From Geoglobus sp. (lineage in GTDB: Archaea > Halobacteriota > Archaeoglobi > Archaeoglobales > Archaeoglobaceae), in assembly GCA_027019885.1 (NCBI GenBank), contig JALUWC010000066.1, positions 1-17,122 of the forward strand: a DNA stretch of 17,122 nt, written 5' to 3'. Below are positions 12,937 through 17,122 of this stretch, piece by piece; position 1 is the first letter of the stretch, and every line of letters begins with the position of its first letter. The position numbers and the translations under genes are program-made. Under the pieces are notes generated by a model. That model had not been told where the DNA came from and ran no database searches. It saw nothing but the letters and a program-made list of their open reading frames with translations.

Positions 12937-14271
12937 ATGCCTGAGAGATTTAGCGAGATTTACGACTATTATGTTGACAGGAGCCATGAACCCAACTTCA
13001 AAAGAGACATAGTGGCGGTTTTCAGAATGACTCCTGCTGAAGGATATTCCATTGAAGATTGTGCTGGTGGAGTTGCTGCTGAGAGCTCAACAGGCACATG
13101 GACAACACTTTACCAGTGGTACGAGGGAGAAAGGTGGAGTGATCTGTCAGCAAAAGCCTATGATTTCCATGACATGGGAGACGGAAGCTGGATTGTCAAA
13201 ATTTCCTACCCGTATCATGCTTTTGAGGAGTGGAATCTTCCAGGATTGCTTGCATCAATTGCCGGAAATGTGTTTGGGATGAGAAGGGTTAAAGCGTTGA
13301 GACTTGAGGACCTCTACCTTCCTGAAAAAATTTTGCGGGAGTTCGATGGGCCATCAAAGGGAATTGAAGGAGTTAGAAATATGCTTGAGATAAAAAACAG
13401 GCCCATCTATGGGGTTGTCCCAAAGCCAAAGGTCGGTTACTCTCCTGAGGAATTTGAAAGCCTTGCTTATCAGCTTCTTTCATCCGGAGCAGACTACATT
13501 AAGGATGATGAAAATCTCACCTCCCCATGGTACAGCAGATTTGAGGAAAGGGCGGAGATAATGGCCAAAATAATCGAAAAAGTTGAGAACGAGACTGGAG
13601 AGAAAAAAACATGGTTTGCAAACATAACATCTGATGTGAGAGAGATGGAGAAGAGGCTTGAGATCCTTTCAGATTTTGGGCTGAAACATGCCATGGTTGA
13701 TGTTGTGATATGTGGCTGGAGTGTGCTGGAATACATAAGAGATCTCGCAGAAAACTACAATCTCGCAATCCATGGCCACAGAGCTATGCACGCTGCATTT
13801 ACAAGAGATGCACATCATGGCATTTCCATGTTTGTCCTTGCAAAGCTTTACAGAATTCTGGGCATTGATCAGCTTCATGTTGGTACAGCAGGAGCAGGAA
13901 AGCTTGAAGGAAAGAGATGGGATGTTGTCCAGAATGCAAGAATCCTGAGAGAGAAAGACTACAGACCAGATGAAAGCGATGTTTTCCATCTGAGGCAGAA
14001 GTTCTACAGCATAAAGTCAGCATTTCCCGTTAGCTCAGGTGGCCTGCATCCGGGAAATCTTCTGCCCGTTTTTGATGCTCTTGGAACGGACATCGTGATT
14101 CAGGCTGGGGGCGGTACCATAGGTCATCCTGATGGGGCTGCCGCTGGGGCGAAGGCTGTAAGACAGGCGATTGATGCAATTGTTGAGGGAGTATCACTGG
14201 AAGAGTATGCAAAAACCCATAAAGAGCTTGCAAAAGCCCTTGAAAAGTGGGGAACTGTAACGCCAATTTAA
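12937..14271 (+). CDS. rbcL: Form III ribulose-1,5-bisphosphate carboxylase/oxygenase large subunit
   Basis: This 444-residue archaeal RuBisCO turns ribulose-1,5-bisphosphate plus CO2 into two 3-phosphoglycerates. In archaea it normally completes the AMP/nucleoside salvage route after AMP phosphorylase and ribose-1,5-bisphosphate isomerase. All active-site residues are present: Glu49, Thr54 and Trp55 (ESSTGTW), Asn111, Lys163 and Lys165 (PKPKVG), the carbamylated Lys189 with Asp191 and Glu192 (YIKDDEN), His281 and Arg282 (HGHRAMHAA), His314, loop-6 Lys322 (GAGKLEG), Ser367-Gly369, and Gly391-393. The length and numbering match the Thermococcus form III enzyme. It stands alone with its own promoter; partner genes are not in the window. 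A T-run at 14283-14288 follows. Confidence 0.97.
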   Translation: MPERFSEIYDYYVDRSHEPNFKRDIVAVFRMTPAEGYSIEDCAGGVAAESSTGTWTTLYQWYEGERWSDLSAKAYDFHDMGDGSWIVKISYPYHAFEEWNLPGLLASIAGNVFGMRRVKALRLEDLYLPEKILREFDGPSKGIEGVRNMLEIKNRPIYGVVPKPKVGYSPEEFESLAYQLLSSGADYIKDDENLTSPWYSRFEERAEIMAKIIEKVENETGEKKTWFANITSDVREMEKRLEILSDFGLKHAMVDVVICGWSVLEYIRDLAENYNLAIHGHRAMHAAFTRDAHHGISMFVLAKLYRILGIDQLHVGTAGAGKLEGKRWDVVQNARILREKDYRPDESDVFHLRQKFYSIKSAFPVSSGGLHPGNLLPVFDALGTDIVIQAGGGTIGHPDGAAAGAKAVRQAIDAIVEGVSLEEYAKTHKELAKALEKWGTVTPI

Positions 14272-14282
14272 TTCTCCGCATC

Positions 14283-14288
14283 TTTTTT
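14283..14288 (+). terminator. T-run after rbcL
   Basis: Six consecutive T begin 12 bases after the rbcL stop, before the aIF5A promoter. This is a typical short archaeal termination signal. Confidence 0.35.
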
Positions 14289-14296
14289 AAGAAAAG

Positions 14297-14304
14297 CTTA
14301 TATT
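14297..14304 (+). promoter_or_regulatory. TATA box of the aIF5A gene
   Basis: CTTATATT predicts transcription start near 14326, giving a leader of about 15 bases that contains GGAGGT (14329-14334). Confidence 0.55.
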
Positions 14305-14341
14305 GTACTCCCTTAAGTTTTGCCTGAAGGAGGTAATGTTC

Positions 14342-14725
14342 ATGAAACAGCAGGCAGAAGTCAGGCAGCTTAAAGAGGGGGGATATGTGGTAATTGATAA
14401 TGAGCCATGCGAGATCGTAAGCATGTCTGTAAGTAAACCAGGAAAACATGGAGCTGCAAAGGCAAGAATTGATGCCATAGGTATATTTGACAGGCAGAAG
14501 AGAAGTATTGTCCAGCCAGTCACGGCAAAGATATACATCCCCATTGTTGAAAGGAAGAGAGCTCAGGTGATCAGCATTTCTGGGAATGTTGCCCAGCTTA
14601 TGGATCTTGAAACCTACGAGACCTTTGAGCTTGAATTTGGAGATAATGTAGCTGGTAAGGTTCAGCCAGGAAATGAGATAGTTTACATCGAGTCCCTTGG
14701 CAAAAGGAAGATAGCGGAGAAATAA
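14342..14725 (+). CDS. eif5A: Translation factor aIF5A
   Basis: This 127-residue protein is the archaeal eIF5A/EF-P homologue, which binds the ribosome and rescues stalled peptide-bond formation. The N-terminal SH3-like domain carries the hypusine loop SKPGKHGAAK, where Lys35 is converted to (deoxy)hypusine. The C-terminal OB domain runs from about residue 70 (VERKRAQVISISGNVAQLMD) to the end. The start ATG 14342 lies seven bases after GGAGGT; the ATG at 14336 is too close to that site. The stop is six bases before the ureohydrolase gene, so the factor and an enzyme of its modification pathway are co-transcribed. Confidence 0.97.
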   Translation: MKQQAEVRQLKEGGYVVIDNEPCEIVSMSVSKPGKHGAAKARIDAIGIFDRQKRSIVQPVTAKIYIPIVERKRAQVISISGNVAQLMDLETYETFELEFGDNVAGKVQPGNEIVYIESLGKRKIAEK

Positions 14726-14731
14726 AGGATT

Positions 14732-15562
14732 ATGCACATAGACAGTTTTTTTGCTACATCCAATTCATCTGTTAACGATGCCGATTATGTCATTATCGGA
14801 ATACCCTACGATGCTACCCAATCATTCAAACCCGGCTCAAGATTTGCACCCAATGCGATAAGAGAGGCAAGCTGGAACCTTGAAAGCTATTCTCTGTTTT
14901 TCGATTACAATCTGGATTTTGCAAGAATAGCTGATGCGGGAAACGTGAACTGCGATGGAGGCTTTGAAGAGATTTCCGAGAGGGTTTCAAAGCTTTTTGA
15001 AGAGATAGCAGGAATACCCATCATACTCGGTGGAGAGCATTCTGTGAGCTACATGGCTGCAAGAAACGTTGAGGATTTTGTTTATGTTGTGTTCGATGCG
15101 CATCTCGATCTGAGAGATGGTTTTGATTCAAGCCCTTTCAACCATGCATGCACAACGAGGAGAGTCATGGAGATAGCGGATGAGGTGATAATAGCAGGGG
15201 TCAGAGGTTGCAGCAGGGAAGAGAGGGAATTTGCAGAGAATTCTGGAATTGAGGTTCATTACGCATGGGATTTGCTTGAATATGGAATTGAAGATGTGCT
15301 GGATTCCTTAGAGAGTAAGGAGAGAATATACCTCTCGCTTGACATGGATTTCTTTGATCCCGCATTTGCTCCCGGGGTGTCAACTCCGGAGCCTTTTGGA
15401 ATTCACCCCTATGAGTTTCTGAAAATTCTGGATGATATCTCCGACAGAGTTGTTGCATTTGATATTGTTGAGGTGATTCCCGACGTGAACAAGGTAACCC
15501 AAACATTGGCGGCAAAGCTTGTAAATGAGTTCATAGCATCTAACGCCTCGCTAAGGTTCTGA
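14732..15562 (+). CDS. speB: Agmatinase-family ureohydrolase
   Basis: This 276-residue manganese ureohydrolase has every metal ligand: His103 (GGEHS), Asp122, His124 and Asp126 (DAHLDLR), Asp204 and Asp206 (SLDMDFFDP), and His138 in the NHAC segment. Family members release urea from agmatine, from aminopropylagmatine, or in some archaea are proposed to act on an agmatine-modified aIF5A. Its place six bases after aIF5A supports a role in supplying or completing hypusine. An AGGA site precedes the ATG. The sequence alone cannot tell agmatine from aminopropylagmatine as substrate. The 3' end overlaps the convergent exchanger gene by 23 bp. Confidence 0.92.
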   Translation: MHIDSFFATSNSSVNDADYVIIGIPYDATQSFKPGSRFAPNAIREASWNLESYSLFFDYNLDFARIADAGNVNCDGGFEEISERVSKLFEEIAGIPIILGGEHSVSYMAARNVEDFVYVVFDAHLDLRDGFDSSPFNHACTTRRVMEIADEVIIAGVRGCSREEREFAENSGIEVHYAWDLLEYGIEDVLDSLESKERIYLSLDMDFFDPAFAPGVSTPEPFGIHPYEFLKILDDISDRVVAFDIVEVIPDVNKVTQTLAAKLVNEFIASNASLRF

Positions 15563-16727
15563 CGTAATCAAATGTGCGGGACAGTTCTCTTCTATGATGG
15601 ATAAGTATCGGAACAGATAAAATAAGATACACCCAGCTGAGCAGAATTCTTGCGTGAACGGATGGGATGGCAAACTGAATCAGGAAGAGAGACATCAACG
15701 CAAGAGCCTCATAAACGTTGACCTTCCTGTCCATTATTATTGCAAGAGCAAAGACCGATTGGGCAGCTGTAAGCAGAACCTCTTCACTCTGTCTTCCGTC
15801 AAGAGGTAAAGCAGCAATTTTCATTGATGAAATGCTGAAAATCACAGCCATTGTTCCAATCAGCAGCGTCCACTGATTCACCTTGGATGAAATCAGAGCA
15901 TTCAAACCGGCAGAGGTTCTGAGCTTTCTCACAAGATACATCGCAACAATGAATTCAGGAGCTTCACTTGCCAAAGGGGCAAGCCACTGAACCATCAGAA
16001 AGCTGTCAATCCCGAACATTTTGGCTGTTCCAAGAAGGCCCTCGCTGAACGCCTCAACACTTATGAAAATCATCACGGCAGAATAGAGCATAAAAAATAC
16101 AACATTTCTTCGTCTTCTTGGTGCGGGAAGGTTGCACAGGTATTCCGGAACTCCGGTAGGCTCAAATGCTTCCTTTTCAGCCTTTGTCGCAAGATATGCG
16201 TAGGCCAAGTAAATAGAAACAAAAACAATACTGTCGAATACCGAAATATTTGCCTTAAATGGAAGAATGAAAGCATAAACCGATGCAATCAGTAGAAAAA
16301 ATATCTCAAGATTTAAAGCCTCATCAAGTTTTATTTCCCTCTTTTTCATCTTCAGCATAGCTGTAAGCATCACAGCACTCCACCCAATACCTATCAGCAA
16401 TCTATTAGCCCCTGTCATGTTGGCAGTTGCATAATGGATGTAATCTCCTCCAACCTTCCCCGCCATCCAGGTAAAGTAGGCATCCACGGCATACTCAGGC
16501 AGAACTGCAAGCAAAGCAACGGCTGCGAGACTCACGCTCCTTGGAACATCCATCTCAGCCGTCTCAGCAGCCCACGAAAGCAGGAAGGCTGCACCGAGAA
16601 CTGCAAGACCAGAGAGAAAGGCTGCAATATTCGGGGGATAGTGAAGTCCCATAATGAATGAAAGGAGCCATGGAGTTGTAAGAAGGAATGCAAGAACGAT
16701 CTGAAGCCTGTGTCTGCTGTAATTCAT
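15540..16727 (-). CDS. CaCA-type Na+/Ca2+ exchanger membrane protein
   Basis: This 395-residue membrane protein has about ten or eleven hydrophobic helices arranged as two inverted halves, as in the cation/calcium exchanger family. The first alpha-repeat is around LAAVALLAVLPEYAVDAYFT, with a membrane Glu, and TANMTGANRLLIGIGW. The second is LAPLASEAPEFIVAMYLVRK with NALISSKVNQWTLLIGTM. Family members exchange Ca2+ or similar cations for Na+ or H+. A basic loop (KAEKEAFEPTG..RRRRN) separates the halves. The start is ATG 16727 with no Shine-Dalgarno; a TATA element at 16749-16757 predicts a leaderless mRNA. The specific ion is unknown. Confidence 0.9.
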   Translation of the reverse strand: MNYSRHRLQIVLAFLLTTPWLLSFIMGLHYPPNIAAFLSGLAVLGAAFLLSWAAETAEMDVPRSVSLAAVALLAVLPEYAVDAYFTWMAGKVGGDYIHYATANMTGANRLLIGIGWSAVMLTAMLKMKKREIKLDEALNLEIFFLLIASVYAFILPFKANISVFDSIVFVSIYLAYAYLATKAEKEAFEPTGVPEYLCNLPAPRRRRNVVFFMLYSAVMIFISVEAFSEGLLGTAKMFGIDSFLMVQWLAPLASEAPEFIVAMYLVRKLRTSAGLNALISSKVNQWTLLIGTMAVIFSISSMKIAALPLDGRQSEEVLLTAAQSVFALAIIMDRKVNVYEALALMSLFLIQFAIPSVHARILLSWVYLILSVPILIHHRRELSRTFDYVRTLARR

Positions 16728-17011
16728 GGTGGAAAAATGCTGTCAGGAATTAAAAGGTTATCATGCCCAAACACTGTGAACACCTCATGAGAGGCCCAAT
16801 ATCTCGTTTCATCGAAGCTTGCTTTTTCGCTCTGCAGCAATTCTGAGAAATTGGAAGGATTGGAGTCTCTAAATGAAGACAGTATAGGAGCGAGGGATAC
16901 CCAATCAAAACCACTGGAAATCCGCAGAAAGCAAAACATAAAGCTTTGATTGAGATGCCAACATCCTTACCTGATGCTGTTCTCACTCAGGTTGAAGCTG
17001 CTAAAAATAGG
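16728..17011. other. Degraded stretch with no supported gene
   Basis: Short minus-strand frames exist (one ends by ATGA overlap with the exchanger start and contains FDETRYWASHEVF), but none has a ribosome site or continuous protein-like sequence. It may hold remnants of one or two decayed genes. Confidence 0.35.
16749..16757 (-). promoter_or_regulatory. TATA box of the exchanger gene
   Basis: CCTTTTAAT on the minus strand is centred about 26 bp from ATG 16727, predicting a leaderless transcript. Confidence 0.5.
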
Positions 17012-17122
17012 TCAGAGCCGAAAAATTGCTGACAAAGCTTCCGATAAAAAGAGCAAACTGCCCAAAACATCGTAAACAGTAAATGTTGGTATGAGCGTCA
17101 TGAGAGTGGAGATCTCAAACAG
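17012..17122 (-). CDS. Possible C-terminal end of a hydrophobic protein (partial)
   Basis: A minus-strand frame open to the right edge ends with TGA at 17012. The 36 visible residues are mostly hydrophobic (ISTLMTLIPTFTVYDVLGSL then LFLSEALSAIFRL) and could be the last membrane helix of a transporter or a decayed fragment. Identification needs sequence beyond the window. Confidence 0.3.
   Translation of the reverse strand: MFEISTLMTLIPTFTVYDVLGSLLFLSEALSAIFRL

Noticed and set aside
14030..14737. 235-codon minus-strand frame
   Set aside because: It is antisense to the RuBisCO end and all of aIF5A, both certain genes.
16724..16939. 71-codon minus-strand frame overlapping the exchanger start by ATGA, with a DUF309-like FDETRYWASHEVF segment
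   Set aside because: The match is short and breaks off, there is no ribosome site, and the exchanger has its own TATA; kept only as a note on a degraded stretch.
1..17122. CRISPR array or rRNA genes
   Set aside because: No regularly spaced direct repeats and no rRNA-like sequence were seen on either strand.

Overview
The window looks like chromosomal DNA of a hyperthermophilic euryarchaeon, most likely of the Archaeoglobales (Archaeoglobus/Ferroglobus/Geoglobus type). The evidence is a form III RuBisCO, aIF5A next to a ureohydrolase, a PurP-family ligase, a JAMM protease, archaeal TATA boxes placed about 25 bp before starts (several genes look leaderless), and GGAGG Shine-Dalgarno sites elsewhere. 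The genus is an inference from gene content, not a database result.

Layout. 1-191: C-terminal end of a probable radical SAM/SPASM protein. 203-1989: a doubtful small ORF, a PRC-barrel protein, a convergent JAMM metalloprotease and a DUF1624 membrane protein. 2050-5000: an AT-rich mobile island with a transposase tail fused to a scrap of one recombinase, a HARP-like/tyrosine recombinase gene broken by three frameshifts, two small coupled ORFs (55 and 66 aa), an SDH-type ClpP-fold serine protease, and a GC-rich, hairpin-dense 130-bp stretch. 5064-7591: an FAD-dependent dehydrogenase translationally coupled to a PurP-family ATP-grasp protein. 7594-12408: a minus-strand block with a membrane-anchored ArsR-like regulator, an MNT nucleotidyltransferase pseudogene, a compact operon of three small unknown proteins, a 167-aa membrane protein and a large beta-propeller lipoprotein. 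12439-12878: remnants of a membrane protein (DUF2178-like) plus XRE regulator pair. 12937-15562: form III RuBisCO, aIF5A and agmatinase-like ureohydrolase. 15540-16727: a CaCA-type cation exchanger. The last 400 bp are mostly degraded.

How the genes work together. aIF5A and the ureohydrolase sit 6 bp apart, and both belong to the polyamine/hypusine pathway (polyamine made from agmatine supplies the aminobutyl group for the aIF5A lysine). RuBisCO III normally works in AMP/nucleoside salvage; its partner enzymes are not in the window. The FAD dehydrogenase and PurP-like protein overlap by ATGA, so they are probably made together, but the PurP-like protein lacks the usual glycine-rich ATP loop and may not do the textbook purine step. 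The membrane-anchored regulator and the propeller lipoprotein carry similar Pro/Thr-rich surface linkers.

The most novel-looking parts are the recombinase-55aa-66aa-SDH protease cassette with its 8-3-8 palindrome, the GC-rich structured stretch after it, and the cryptic three-gene operon at 8988-9611. Decay (frameshifts, in-frame stops, lost start) is confined to accessory genes while core genes are intact, which argues for real pseudogenes rather than sequencing errors.
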